Shown here one piece after another: positions 54,976 to 63,179 of a DNA stretch of 64,000 bases (positions within the stretch are counted from its first letter, which is position 1; the number at the start of each line of letters is the position of its first letter). Both the position numbers and the translations under genes were made by a program. Below the pieces are notes generated by a model. The model had not been told where the DNA came from. It searched no databases and saw only the letters and a program-made list of their open reading frames with translations. The DNA comes from Trinickia dabaoshanensis (GTDB lineage: Bacteria; Pseudomonadota; Gammaproteobacteria; Burkholderiales; Burkholderiaceae), in the NCBI RefSeq assembly GCF_002879885.1, contig NZ_PNYA01000038.1:1-64000 (forward strand). The letters are read 5' to 3'.

Positions 54976-55221
54976 TCAGTGTTGCTCCGCGCACGCGGGA
55001 TTGAATATGCGCTTGGTCGAGGCCGGGTTGTTCGCCAATTTGTTCGCGGGACGCCGAGGCCGGCTGACGAGGTCGCCGCCGCAATTCGGGCACTTTCCCT
55101 TCAGTACGTCGGTCGCGCAATGCGTACAGAACGTGCATTCGAACGAGCAAATCAGCGCATCGGCCGAATCGGGCGGCAGATCTTTGTCGCAGCATTCGCA
55201 GCCGGGTCTGAGTTCGAGCAT
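54976..55221 (-). CDS. DUF1272 zinc-ribbon protein
   Basis: The 81-residue product has CECCDKDLPPD, ICSFECTFCTHC and KCPNCGGDLVSRPRRP, that is four Cys pairs/treble-clef-like zinc ligands characteristic of DUF1272. GGAGAAA precedes ATG 55221. No known reaction. The last gene before the sigma-factor cluster, convergent with tssF. Confidence 0.82.
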   Translation of the reverse strand: MLELRPGCECCDKDLPPDSADALICSFECTFCTHCATDVLKGKCPNCGGDLVSRPRRPANKLANNPASTKRIFNPACAEQH

Positions 55222-55460
55222 CGGTTTCTCCGTAACGGGCCACGCGGTCGCAACACGCCGAATGGCAATCGCAACCACGAGCGCGATGATTCTACCTGTG
55301 CCGTGCTGCGCGGCCACCGGCCAGGACCGTCAATTCAGGACAATTAGCGGCCGCTGAGTGCCGCGCTCCGCGACCGGTTTCGTTCGATATTTCGACGCGC
55401 AGGGAATAAAGTACCTGCTCGAGTCGTTTATTTCCTATCCCTCACCGTCAGGAGGCGGAA

Positions 55461-55607
55461 ATGAAATCGATACGGATGCTCTCAGTCTTGATCGCGGCGC
55501 TTTCGCTGGTGCTATCGGCGGGCTGCATGTCGTCGGGCGGCTCCGATTCGTCTTGGCATTCGACGAATGGCAGCAGCGGTAGCGGGTCGGGTAGTGGCGG
55601 TTATTGA
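55461..55607 (+). CDS. Small Ser/Gly-rich lipoprotein
   Basis: The product has 48 residues, too short for many ORF callers. It starts MKSIRMLSVLIAALSLVLSA, with lipobox LSAGC (Cys22), followed by a Ser/Gly tail (SSGGSDSS, GSSGSGSGSGGY). GGAGG lies five bases before ATG 55461. It is 21 bases before the sigma-factor gene and may be co-transcribed. Function unknown; similar small lipoproteins often accompany ECF systems. Confidence 0.7.
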   Translation: MKSIRMLSVLIAALSLVLSAGCMSSGGSDSSWHSTNGSSGSGSGSGGY

Positions 55608-55628
55608 ACTCGGCGCCATCCCGAGCAC

Positions 55629-56147
55629 ATGAGCTTCGAAGCCGACGTCGTCGCGTGGCTGCCGCAGTTGCGGCGGTACGCGCGCGCGCTGACGGGCGAT
55701 CCGGCCTGGGCCGACGACCTCGTGCAGGACACGGCCGAGCGGGCCCTGACACGCGTGCATGCTTTCCGGCCCGACACCAATCTGCGCGCCTGGCTGTTGA
55801 CCATCCTGCGCCATCTCTATGTCGATCAACTGCGCGCACGCAGGGAACTCGCCGTCGATGACGACGATGCGCCTTGGCATGGCCTCGAAGTCCCGTCCGG
55901 CCAAGTCGACTCGCTCGCCCTGCGAGACGTGCAACGCATGCTCTATCGTCTGCCGTTCGAACAGCGAGAAGTGCTTTTGCTCGTTTGCGTCGAAGAGTTG
56001 AGTTATCGGGAGGTGTCGGCGGTGCTCGACGTGCCGGTCGGAACGGTGATGTCGCGGCTTTCGCGTGCCAGAGAGCACATGCGATCGCTGCTTGCCGACG
56101 GTGCGCAGCGACGCCCCACCGCGCTAAAAGCCGTGAGGAATTCATGA
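55629..56147 (+). CDS. ECF RNA polymerase sigma factor
   Basis: The 172-residue product has region 2 (AWLPQLRRYARALTGDPAWA, ADDLVQDTAERAL, LRAWLLTILRHLYVDQLR) and region 4 (RLPFEQREVLLLVCVEELSY, REVSAVLDVPVGTVMSRLSR). The core has no extra domains. The TGA overlaps the anti-sigma start (ATGA), so both are made together. It precedes the membrane anti-sigma and a secreted repeat protein, a conventional ECF cassette. Signal unknown. Confidence 0.92.
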   Translation: MSFEADVVAWLPQLRRYARALTGDPAWADDLVQDTAERALTRVHAFRPDTNLRAWLLTILRHLYVDQLRARRELAVDDDDAPWHGLEVPSGQVDSLALRDVQRMLYRLPFEQREVLLLVCVEELSYREVSAVLDVPVGTVMSRLSRAREHMRSLLADGAQRRPTALKAVRNS

Positions 56148-56944
56148 TGACCGGCGATCCGAACCTCGCGCCCGGGGATGGCCTCAGCCAAAGCGAGCTA
56201 GACGCGCTGTCGGCCTTCGTCGACGGCGAGTTGCCGGAAGCCGAAAGGCGGGCTATCGCGGAGCGACTGGCCGCGGACCCGCGCGCGGCAGCTTGCGTGA
56301 TGCATTTTCGCGCTCAACGGGCCGCCTTGCGCGCGTTGTTCGCCGATCCTGCCGCGCAAACAAGCGGCCCATGCATCGTACTGCGCATCCGTACGCCATG
56401 GTGGCGGCATGCCTTGGTGGCCGCCGGCTCGCTCGCGGCCGGCGCCGCGCTCGTCTGGCTCGCCGGTGCGCTTCAAATATATCGCTCGCCGCCGGAAGCG
56501 CAGATCGCGTTCGCTCGGCAGGCCGATCGCGCCTATGCGCTGTATGCGCCCGAGCGGGAGCACGCGGTGGAGGTGGCCGCCACGCGCGAGGGGACCGTCG
56601 TCAGTTGGCTTTCGAAGCGCTTGAATCGGCCGCTGTCGGTGCCGTCGCTCGCGGAGTACGGCTATGCGTTCCTGGGTGGACGGCTACTGCCGAGTCTCGC
56701 GGGTCCGGCGGCGCAGTTCATGTATGAAAACGCACGCGGCGAGCGACTCGCGCTCTATATCAGCGCCGCTTCGCGAGGAGAGGAGCCCGTGCGGACGTTG
56801 CGCGAGGGCGATCGCCGCACGTTCTACTGGGTGAGCCGCCGCACGGCGTATGCGCTGTCCGGCGACGTTTCCGACGACCGGCTCCGCGAGATCGCCGTGG
56901 ACGTATGCGGCGATCTGGGCGGACACCCGGAACAGTGGCGATGA
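56144..56944 (+). CDS. Transmembrane anti-sigma factor
   Basis: The 266-residue product has an N-terminal zinc-type anti-sigma-like region (LSQSELDALSAFVDGELPEA, ERRAIAERLAADPRA), in which the canonical HXXXCXXC cysteines are absent. One membrane helix lies near 85-107 (ALVAAGSLAAGAALVWLAGA), and a periplasmic domain follows. Coupled to the sigma gene by ATGA. It would hold the sigma at the membrane until a periplasmic stimulus releases it. Confidence 0.88.
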   Translation: MMTGDPNLAPGDGLSQSELDALSAFVDGELPEAERRAIAERLAADPRAAACVMHFRAQRAALRALFADPAAQTSGPCIVLRIRTPWWRHALVAAGSLAAGAALVWLAGALQIYRSPPEAQIAFARQADRAYALYAPEREHAVEVAATREGTVVSWLSKRLNRPLSVPSLAEYGYAFLGGRLLPSLAGPAAQFMYENARGERLALYISAASRGEEPVRTLREGDRRTFYWVSRRTAYALSGDVSDDRLREIAVDVCGDLGGHPEQWR

Positions 56945-56988
56945 CGGACAAGCCACTACCTTCCCCCTTTTATCCAAGGAGACCCACC

Positions 56989-57354
56989 ATGATCAAGAAG
57001 ACTTTGCTATGCCTGTTCGCCTGTGCCGTGTCCACCGCGTCGTTCGCGGAACCCCCGAAGGTGCAGGGCGGCATGATCGTCGACGACGAGGGGATGACGC
57101 TGTACACGTTCGACAAGGACACCACGGCAGGATCGAGCGCCTGCACCGGCGGCTGCGCGGGCATCTGGCCCGCCGCGCTCGCCGATTCGTACGATAAGCC
57201 GACCGGGGACTGGGGGTTGATCGGCGCGGAGCAAGGCAAACATCAATGGACCTACAAAGGGCATCCGCTTTATCGCTTCTCGGGCGACAAAGCGGCCGGG
57301 CAGAAAAACGGCGATGGCTTCAAAGGCATCTGGCACGTGGCGCACCCCGGCTAA
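56989..57354 (+). CDS. Secreted PF03640-type (COG4315) repeat protein
   Basis: The 121-residue product has a signal peptide (MIKKTLLCLFACAVSTASFA), then two copies of the short repeat GMTLYTFDKDT...CAGIWPA and GHPLYRFSGDKAAGQ...GIWHV. This is the pattern of the secreted repeat lipoprotein family. AAGGAG precedes ATG 56989. It follows the anti-sigma factor by 44 bases and may be a target or output of the ECF system. No binding partner is known. Confidence 0.85.
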   Translation: MIKKTLLCLFACAVSTASFAEPPKVQGGMIVDDEGMTLYTFDKDTTAGSSACTGGCAGIWPAALADSYDKPTGDWGLIGAEQGKHQWTYKGHPLYRFSGDKAAGQKNGDGFKGIWHVAHPG

Positions 57355-57367
57355 GCCCATTTATTTC

Positions 57368-57439
57368 TTGGCGATTCGGAAGTCGTTGTGTAGAGTGTGT
57401 TGCATCAACGTAACGAACTCTACATGAACGAATCGCCAA
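57368..57439 (+). promoter_or_regulatory. Nested inverted repeats enclosing the chrB start codon
   Basis: Outer arms TTGGCGATTC (57368-57377) and GAATCGCCAA (57430-57439) are perfect complements. Within them GTAGAGT (57390-57396) pairs with ACTCTAC (57417-57423), and GTTG (57399-57402) with CAAC (57406-57409). The chrB ATG (57424-57426) lies inside the right side. As DNA this could be a dimer operator for ChrB; as RNA it would fold over the start codon. Confidence 0.6.
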
Positions 57440-58401
57440 ACTGGATTCTGCTGGTCCTCACGCTGCCCACCGAAAACGCCACGGCGCGGATGCGCTTTTG
57501 GCGAGCGTTGAAAGCGAAGGGCTGCGCGGTGCTGCGCGACGGGGTCTACTTGCTGCCTTCGCGCGACGAGCACGAGCGCGCTTTGCAAGAACTTGCCGCG
57601 GCCATCGTGGAGAGCGGCGGCGTCGCGCACCTGCTGCGCGCTCCGAGTTCGGACGCGCAGCAGGATGCGGAATTTAGAGCGCTGTTCGACCGCGGCGACG
57701 ACTACGCCGCTTTCGTCCGTTCGCTCTCCGAGGCGCGCAAGACGCTCTCGGGCCAATCGAGTACCGAACTGGCGCGGCTGGTGCGACGGCTGCGCAAGGA
57801 CTTCGACGCGATCCGCGCGATCGACTACTTCCCAAGCGATGCCGTGACGCGTGCCGAGGTGGCTTGGCAGGATTTCGTTTCGCTCGTCGATACCGTGCTG
57901 TCGCCGGGTGAGCCCCACGCTGCCGATCGACCGATCCCGCTGCTCGCACGCGGCGACTACCAGGGGCGGACCTGGGCGACGAGACGGCGCCTCTGGGTAG
58001 ACAGAGTGGCAAGCGCTTGGCTGATCCGGCGGTTCATCGATCCGGGCGCGCGCTTTGTCTGGCTCGAATCGCCGGCCGCGTGCCCCGCGCAGGCGCTGGG
58101 TTTCGATTTCGACGGGGCGGCGTTCACGCATGTCGGCGAGCGCGTGACCTTCGAGGTGCTGGCCGCCAGCTTCGCGCTGGAAGCCGATCCCGCGCTCAAG
58201 CGGCTGGGTGACATCGTTCACAGTCTCGACGTCGGCGGTCCCGCGGCGCTCGAGGCCGCCGGCTTCGAGGCGATTCTGGCCGGTGCGCGCGAGCGTGCCG
58301 GGGATGACGACCGTTTGCTTGCCGACATGAGCCAGGTGCTCGATTCGCTGTATGCGCACTTCGCGTCGGGGGCCCCATCGGAGAAGGACAAGCGCATATG
58401 A
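57424..58401 (+). CDS. chrB: Chromate resistance regulator ChrB
   Basis: The 325-residue product starts MNESPNWILLVLTLPTENAT and continues RMRFWRALKAKGCAVLRDGV and YLLPSRDEHERALQELAAAI. The C-terminal domain carries WVDRVASAWLIRRFIDPGAR, as in ChrB, which senses chromate and controls chrA. The start at 57424 gives the family N-terminus; 57397 is the only longer start and adds little. It lies inside a nested inverted repeat and lacks a good ribosome site. The TGA overlaps the chrA start (ATGA). Confidence 0.92.
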   Translation: MNESPNWILLVLTLPTENATARMRFWRALKAKGCAVLRDGVYLLPSRDEHERALQELAAAIVESGGVAHLLRAPSSDAQQDAEFRALFDRGDDYAAFVRSLSEARKTLSGQSSTELARLVRRLRKDFDAIRAIDYFPSDAVTRAEVAWQDFVSLVDTVLSPGEPHAADRPIPLLARGDYQGRTWATRRRLWVDRVASAWLIRRFIDPGARFVWLESPAACPAQALGFDFDGAAFTHVGERVTFEVLAASFALEADPALKRLGDIVHSLDVGGPAALEAAGFEAILAGARERAGDDDRLLADMSQVLDSLYAHFASGAPSEKDKRI

Positions 58402-59573
58402 ACACCGCGGCCACGCTCGCGCCGGGTTATTCGCTCGGTCGATTGCTTCGCTATATGCTGCGCCTCGGCACGTTCGGTTTCGGCGGGCCGGTGGCGCTGG
58501 CCGGCTATATGCGCCGGGACCTCGTCGAGCGCCTCGGCTGGATCTCCGAGGCCGACTACAAGGAAGGGCTCGCGCTCGCCCAGCTGGCGCCGGGACCGAT
58601 GGCCGCGCAACTCGCGATCTACCTCGGCTATGTCCACTACCGGATTCTCGGTGCGACGCTCGTAGGCTTTGCGTTCGTGCTGCCGTCGTTCCTCATGGTC
58701 GTTGCGCTCGGCTGGGCATATGCGCATTTCGGTGGGCTGCCGTGGATGCAGGCCGTGTTCTATGGCGTAGGCGCCGCCGTCGTGGGCATCATCGCAATGA
58801 GTGCCTACAAACTGAGCGGCAAAACGGTAGGCCGCGATAAGCTCTTGTGGGTCATCTTTCTGACGCTGGCCGTCGTGACCTTCGTCACCGAGTCGGAGAT
58901 CGCGTGGCTGTTCATCGCCGCAGGGCTCGTCGGCTGGCTTTGGCGTGCGCCGCCGAAATGGCTGCGCAGGGGCAATATGAATGCGCTAGCGGCCGCGGGA
59001 CTGCCCTCGGCGGGCGGTCTGCTATTTCATCTGAACGTACCGCTGCTTGTGCAAATCGGGGCGTTTTTTGCGAAGGCCGGTGCGTTCGTGTTCGGTTCCG
59101 GTCTTGCGATCGTGCCGTTCCTGTACGGCGGCGTGGTTTCCGAGCACCACTGGCTCAACGACAAACAGTTCGTCGACGCGGTGGCCGTCGCCATGATCAC
59201 ACCGGGGCCGGTCGTCATCACCGTGGGGTTCATCGGCTATCTCGTCGCGGGCCTACCCGGTGCGTGCGTGGCGGCGCTCGGCACTTTCTTACCCTGCTAT
59301 TTGTTCACGGTCCTCCCCGCGCCGTATTTCAAGAAGTACGGTGGACTTCCGGGCGTGAAGGCGTTCGTTGGCGGGATCACGGCGGCCGCTGTCGGTGCGA
59401 TCACGGGCTCCGTCCTCGTGATCGCCAAGCGCTCGATCGTGGATTTGCCGACCGCGGCCATTGCCGTCGCGACGGTTTTGTTGCTATGGCGTTTCAAGAA
59501 GCTGCAGGAGCCGGTGATCGTCGCGGCCGCCGCCCTGATCGGGCTAGTCGCTTATCCGATCGTTCACGGTTAA
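58398..59573 (+). CDS. chrA: Chromate efflux transporter ChrA
   Basis: The product has 391 residues and about 10 helices in two repeated halves. Family motifs: GTFGFGGPVALAGYMRRDLV, EGLALAQLAPGPMAAQLAIY and KAGAFVFGSGLAIVPFLYGG, and the second-half counterpart DAVAVAMITPGPVVITVGFI. This is the long-chain ChrA. It exports chromate from the cytoplasm. Coupled to chrB. Followed by a gap of 89 bases before the YncE-like gene. Confidence 0.93.
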   Translation: MNTAATLAPGYSLGRLLRYMLRLGTFGFGGPVALAGYMRRDLVERLGWISEADYKEGLALAQLAPGPMAAQLAIYLGYVHYRILGATLVGFAFVLPSFLMVVALGWAYAHFGGLPWMQAVFYGVGAAVVGIIAMSAYKLSGKTVGRDKLLWVIFLTLAVVTFVTESEIAWLFIAAGLVGWLWRAPPKWLRRGNMNALAAAGLPSAGGLLFHLNVPLLVQIGAFFAKAGAFVFGSGLAIVPFLYGGVVSEHHWLNDKQFVDAVAVAMITPGPVVITVGFIGYLVAGLPGACVAALGTFLPCYLFTVLPAPYFKKYGGLPGVKAFVGGITAAAVGAITGSVLVIAKRSIVDLPTAAIAVATVLLLWRFKKLQEPVIVAAAALIGLVAYPIVHG

Positions 59574-59662
59574 TCGGCGTCGCGTATCGCGCGGACATGC
59601 GTCGATAGGGCCACGGTGCCGTCACCGTGCTCGCTTGTTTGCATGTCCCAACGGGAGTGTCG

Positions 59663-60706
59663 ATGAACTCGCCGCGGAAACGACGTTGGGCGGCACCGGC
59701 GTTCGCCGCGCTGTGCGGAATCGGTGTGGTCCTCGCTCTGCTCGCGTCGCGCGCCCCGAGCGCCGCGGATAGCGGGCCGTCCCATGACTTGCCGCTCAAA
59801 CACGTGGCCGATGTCGTGCTGCCCGGTGGCCCGACGCGCTTGGATTACGAAAGCCTCGACCCTACTCGCCACCTGTTGTTCATCGCGCATTTGGGCGACG
59901 GCGACGTGATCGCGTTCGACGTGCGCTCGCAGCGCGTCGTTGCGCGGATCGAAAACGTCGCCGATGTCCACGGCGTGCTGGCGGTCCCGGCGTTGGGACG
60001 GGTCTATGCATCCGCCACGGGCTCGAACGAAGTCGTCGCGATCGACGACGCCACGATGAAGATCGTCGCTCGCATGCCGGCCGGAGCGTATCCCGACGGC
60101 ATGGCCTATGCACCCGATGAAATGAAGCTTTATGTGTCCGACGAAACCGGCGCAACGGAAACGGTCATCGACACGCGCACGAACGCGCGCATTGCGACGG
60201 TGGACCTGGGCGGCGAGGCCGGCAACACGCAGTACGATCCGGTGTCTCGTCATGTATTCGTCAACGTGCAGACTCGCAACGAACTCGCCGAAATCGATCC
60301 AGCCACCGACCGCATCGTTCGCCGCATCGCTCTGCGGGGCGGGCGGCACAATCACGGACTGTTGATCGATGACCGCGACCGTTTTGCCTTCGTGGGATGC
60401 GACGGTGACGACAAGCTGCTCGTCCTCGACATGCGTTCGCTACGAATCGTTGCCTCGTTGCCGGTCGGTAAGGATCCGGACGTGCTCGCGTTCGATTCTC
60501 GGGCAAGCGTGCTTTACGTGGCCGGCGAATCGGGCACGGTGTCGATGTTCAGTGTGAAACCCAGCGGTCTTACCGAAATGGGCAGCGGTCGCCTCGCGCC
60601 GAACGCGCACGTGGTTGCCGTCGATGAAGCTACGCACCAGGTCTACTTTCCGCTCAAAAACGTGGACGATCGGCCCGTGCTGCGGATCATGGCGCCCTCG
60701 CCATAG
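59663..60706 (+). CDS. YncE-family secreted beta-propeller protein
   Basis: The 347-residue product has an N-terminal signal anchor (residues about 10-33), then seven-bladed YVTN/YncE-like repeats (LDYESLDPTRHLLFIAHLGD, VYASATGSNEVVAIDDATM, RIATVDLGGEAGNTQYDPVS, KLLVLDMRSLRIVASLPVG, SVLYVAGESGTVSMFSVKP). GGGAG precedes ATG 59663. Substrate unknown; YncE-like proteins are periplasmic binding platforms. It is convergent with the downstream sigma-factor gene. Confidence 0.87.
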   Translation: MNSPRKRRWAAPAFAALCGIGVVLALLASRAPSAADSGPSHDLPLKHVADVVLPGGPTRLDYESLDPTRHLLFIAHLGDGDVIAFDVRSQRVVARIENVADVHGVLAVPALGRVYASATGSNEVVAIDDATMKIVARMPAGAYPDGMAYAPDEMKLYVSDETGATETVIDTRTNARIATVDLGGEAGNTQYDPVSRHVFVNVQTRNELAEIDPATDRIVRRIALRGGRHNHGLLIDDRDRFAFVGCDGDDKLLVLDMRSLRIVASLPVGKDPDVLAFDSRASVLYVAGESGTVSMFSVKPSGLTEMGSGRLAPNAHVVAVDEATHQVYFPLKNVDDRPVLRIMAPSP

Positions 60707-60765
60707 GCGGCTCGCCGCAACCGGCGGCGTCAATCGGTGCGCCGGGCCCGCGCAGCGCATCGGCC

Positions 60766-61470
60766 CTACTCGTCGAGCCGCGCAAGCACACCGGCCACGA
60801 TGCGATCGCACCGATTGCCCGCGAACGAGAAGACGTCGCGCTCGGCCAAGCCGATGTCTTTCGCGAGCGATTCGCGCAAGAGGGCACGTGCGCGGAAATG
60901 GCGCGAACAGACCGTGGCCTCGGGAATGCCGAGGCACTGCGACGTCTCCTCGACGCTGAGTTCTTCCACGCAACGCAGCACGAAAACCAGCCGGAATGGC
61001 TCCGGCAACGCATCGAGCCTACGTTCGATCAGTGCGCGGATTTCGGCGCGCATCGCAGTCTCATCGGGTGATGCCGAACGCCTCGTATCCATGACATCTT
61101 GCTCCACTTCGGCGAGCGACGACGTGCTGACCATCGGAGCGATGTTCTCGCGCCGTGTTTGGCGGCGCTGTCGCGCCAAGCACTGGTTCAATACCAAGCG
61201 CGACAGCCAGGTCGCCAGCGTGGCGTCGCCTCGATATCCGCCGATTGCGCGGAAAGCCGCAAGGTAGGCCTCCTGCACCGCGTCTTCGGCCTCCGTGTCG
61301 TCGCGTAGCGTGGCGCGCGCGAGCCGGTACAGGCGGCGGTTGTAGAGGCGCATCATGTGCTCGAAGGCGGCGCGGTCGCCGGCCGCGATCCGCCCAGCGA
61401 GCGCTCGATCGTCATCACACGACGGCGCGGCGCCCGATGCGGCGGCGTTACCGGGAAGCGGGACGGCCAC
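60766..61470 (-). CDS. ECF RNA polymerase sigma factor (long N-terminus)
   Basis: The 234-residue product has region 2 (AAFEHMMRLYNRRLYRLARA, TEAEDAVQEAYLAAFRAIGG, TLATWLSRLVLNQCLARQRR), a long linker, and region 4 (LPEPFRLVFVLRCVEELSVE, ETSQCLGIPEATVCSRHFRA). Its GTG start at 61470 lies within the cupredoxin gene, with GGAG upstream, and the two overlap by 23 bases. No anti-sigma gene is adjacent, so it is controlled in some other way. Confidence 0.88.
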   Translation of the reverse strand: MAVPLPGNAAASGAAPSCDDDRALAGRIAAGDRAAFEHMMRLYNRRLYRLARATLRDDTEAEDAVQEAYLAAFRAIGGYRGDATLATWLSRLVLNQCLARQRRQTRRENIAPMVSTSSLAEVEQDVMDTRRSASPDETAMRAEIRALIERRLDALPEPFRLVFVLRCVEELSVEETSQCLGIPEATVCSRHFRARALLRESLAKDIGLAERDVFSFAGNRCDRIVAGVLARLDE

Positions 61471-61819
61471 GTTTTTTCTCCACGATGAGCACCGCCTTCA
61501 TGCCGGGATGCAGCGAGCATCCGTACGCGTAGCGGCCGGGAGTGCTTGCCCGATACGACCAAGATCCGCCTTGTGCGATGGCAGCCGAATCGAACATGCC
61601 GGCGGCCGTAGCGGTATGCGGCACCAGATCGCGATTGACCCAAACGAGCTTGTCTCCGCGCTCGACCACCACGGTCGAAGGGTGGAATTGCATGTTCCCG
61701 ATCACGATGATGCGCTTTGCCGCGGCGGCCGGCAACGCGTGCGCCAACAGAGCGGCGCTTGCGGCGCAAGCTATGAGCCGTGCCGCCGCACGCCATACGT
61801 TCGCAAGGCGATTAGTCAT
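61448..61819 (-). CDS. Cupredoxin-domain protein (type 1 copper)
   Basis: The 123-residue product has a signal peptide (AASAALLAHALPAAAA) and a blue-copper fold with all four ligands: H68 (LVPHTA), C101, H104 and M107 (YGCSLHPGM). It resembles azurin/plastocyanin-like electron carriers. It starts at ATG 61819, which overlaps the upstream gene's end by eight bases. The three genes DUF4142 - cupredoxin - sigma factor are one operon. Confidence 0.85.
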   Translation of the reverse strand: MTNRLANVWRAAARLIACAASAALLAHALPAAAAKRIIVIGNMQFHPSTVVVERGDKLVWVNRDLVPHTATAAGMFDSAAIAQGGSWSYRASTPGRYAYGCSLHPGMKAVLIVEKKRGRPASR

Positions 61820-62348
61820 TGCCGTTACTCAATTCGCGCTGAATCTGGCGGGCGTGCTCCAGATGGGCCGCGAAGGTCGGTCGTGCCTTGAGCAATAGCG
61901 CCTTCAGCTCCTGGTTATGTGCGTTTGGAATCAGCGTTTTGTCGACGGCGCCGAGCACCGCTTCGTGATACGCCACCTCGTGATCGACATAGGCTTTGTC
62001 GAAGGCCCTCCCCTTCAATGCGTTCAACGAAGCGAGATTGTCTTGCCCACCTTGTTTCAAGGAGCGGCTCGTCGGGTTCTCCTCCGGCTTGAGATTTAGC
62101 TTGTGAGCGAGCGCGACGGCGGCCTCGTTGACACTGCGATGGTCTTGGATCATTAACTGGGCGAATTCCTTGACGTCCTTCGCTTGGGCGTGCGCCGTCG
62201 CCAACTGGCCGGCATCGACATCCACTTGATTGGCGGTTAGAACGATGGCGGCGATTTCCGGATCGGTGGGCGGGTTTTGCTGCGCATACCCGTTCGCCGA
62301 CAGCGCGGCGAGCAAGACTAGGGCGGTGCTCTTCAAGATGTTCGACAT
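61812..62348 (-). CDS. DUF4142 periplasmic protein
   Basis: The 178-residue product has a signal peptide (MSNILKSTALVLLAALSANG, then YAQQ) and the DUF4142 helical bundle with EIAAIVLTANQVDVDAGQLA, KEFAQLMIQDHRSVNEAAVA and VDHEVAYHEAVLGAVDKTLI. The His residues in HRSVNE and YHEAVL are typical and ferritin-like in layout. GGGAG precedes the ATG. First gene of the operon with the cupredoxin and sigma factor. Function unknown; an envelope-stress role is usual for the family. Confidence 0.87.
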   Translation of the reverse strand: MSNILKSTALVLLAALSANGYAQQNPPTDPEIAAIVLTANQVDVDAGQLATAHAQAKDVKEFAQLMIQDHRSVNEAAVALAHKLNLKPEENPTSRSLKQGGQDNLASLNALKGRAFDKAYVDHEVAYHEAVLGAVDKTLIPNAHNQELKALLLKARPTFAAHLEHARQIQRELSNGND

Positions 62349-62667
62349 AGTGATTCTCCCGAGTGGCGACGATGGAATCCGGCATCCGTTGCGGCTCGGG
62401 TGCCGGGTCTCATGTCGATAGATGTCACGTCGGGACCGTCCATTCCCGCGATGGGCACATTGCCTGTTTCCACGCCAAAAAGCAGCCGTTGGCGAAACTC
62501 AGTATTCGTATTTAGGTATGATGCATAGGCAGTTCGAGTGTTTTCGCATTTAGATTCGATGAATTAAGCAGGGCGCCGAGGCGTTTTTCTTATACCCGGG
62601 TAGCGCAATGCGTTGATATTTAAATTTGTGGGTGGCGCCCGCAGCGTGGCTCTTCCTGAAGGAGGCT
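62349..62667. other. Gene-free stretch upstream of the DUF4142 operon
   Basis: No convincing gene. The right part is AT-rich (TTTAGATTCGATGAATTAAG, TTGATATTTAAATTTG). Likely holds the leftward promoter of the DUF4142 operon. Confidence 0.5.
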
Positions 62668-62933
62668 ATGCCCGCGAGGCGAATCATCGGGGTATTGATC
62701 GGACTGTTGGGAACGGCGCTGTTGTTCAAGCCCGCCTCGCTCGATTGGCACAATCAAAATGCGGTAATCGGCAATGGCATCTTATTGGTTGCCGCGCATT
62801 GATTTCGGCGGCCATGATCATTTTTGGCATTGCACTGGGCACGACGGCTGGGACCGGCAGGCGACGCGCGCCGGCGATCGCACCGGTGGGCGTCGATGAC
62901 CCTACGCCGCGTACTCGAGTATCGGAACGTTGA
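62668..62933 (+). pseudogene. Frameshifted small two-helix membrane protein gene
   Basis: From ATG 62668, with GGAGG six bases before it, the frame encodes MPARRIIGVLIGLLGTALLF and continues to NGILLVAAH before a stop at 62800-62802. In another frame the sequence carries straight on as ALISAAMIIFGIALGTTAGT to a stop at 62931-62933. Removing two bases from the CGCGC at about 62792-62796 would join the two hydrophobic helices in one 88-residue protein. This is either a natural frameshift or a sequencing error. Confidence 0.5.
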
Positions 62934-63179
62934 ACACGGACATGGGCGGTATCACCTTGGCGATACCCGGTCGCTCTGGGCGCTACCGTTCCGCTTTTTA
63001 AATGCGCTACATGCTAACGCGCGCCGTGACAACCTCTCAATATTGGCAGGATTTGTTTGGGCGAACATCGCATTGTTAGACTATGCCGCTTTATACGGCA
63101 GTTTCAGGTAAAGTCCCGTCGCAGATAGGTGCACGTCAAAATAACTATTTCATAAAGCCCTGCTAAGAACGGAGCATTC
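62934..63179. other. Gene-free gap before the M81 peptidase gene
   Basis: No ORF with a ribosome site. Possible promoter for the downstream gene: TTTATACG and AATAACTATTTCATAAAG stretches are present in this otherwise GC-rich gap. Confidence 0.4.
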
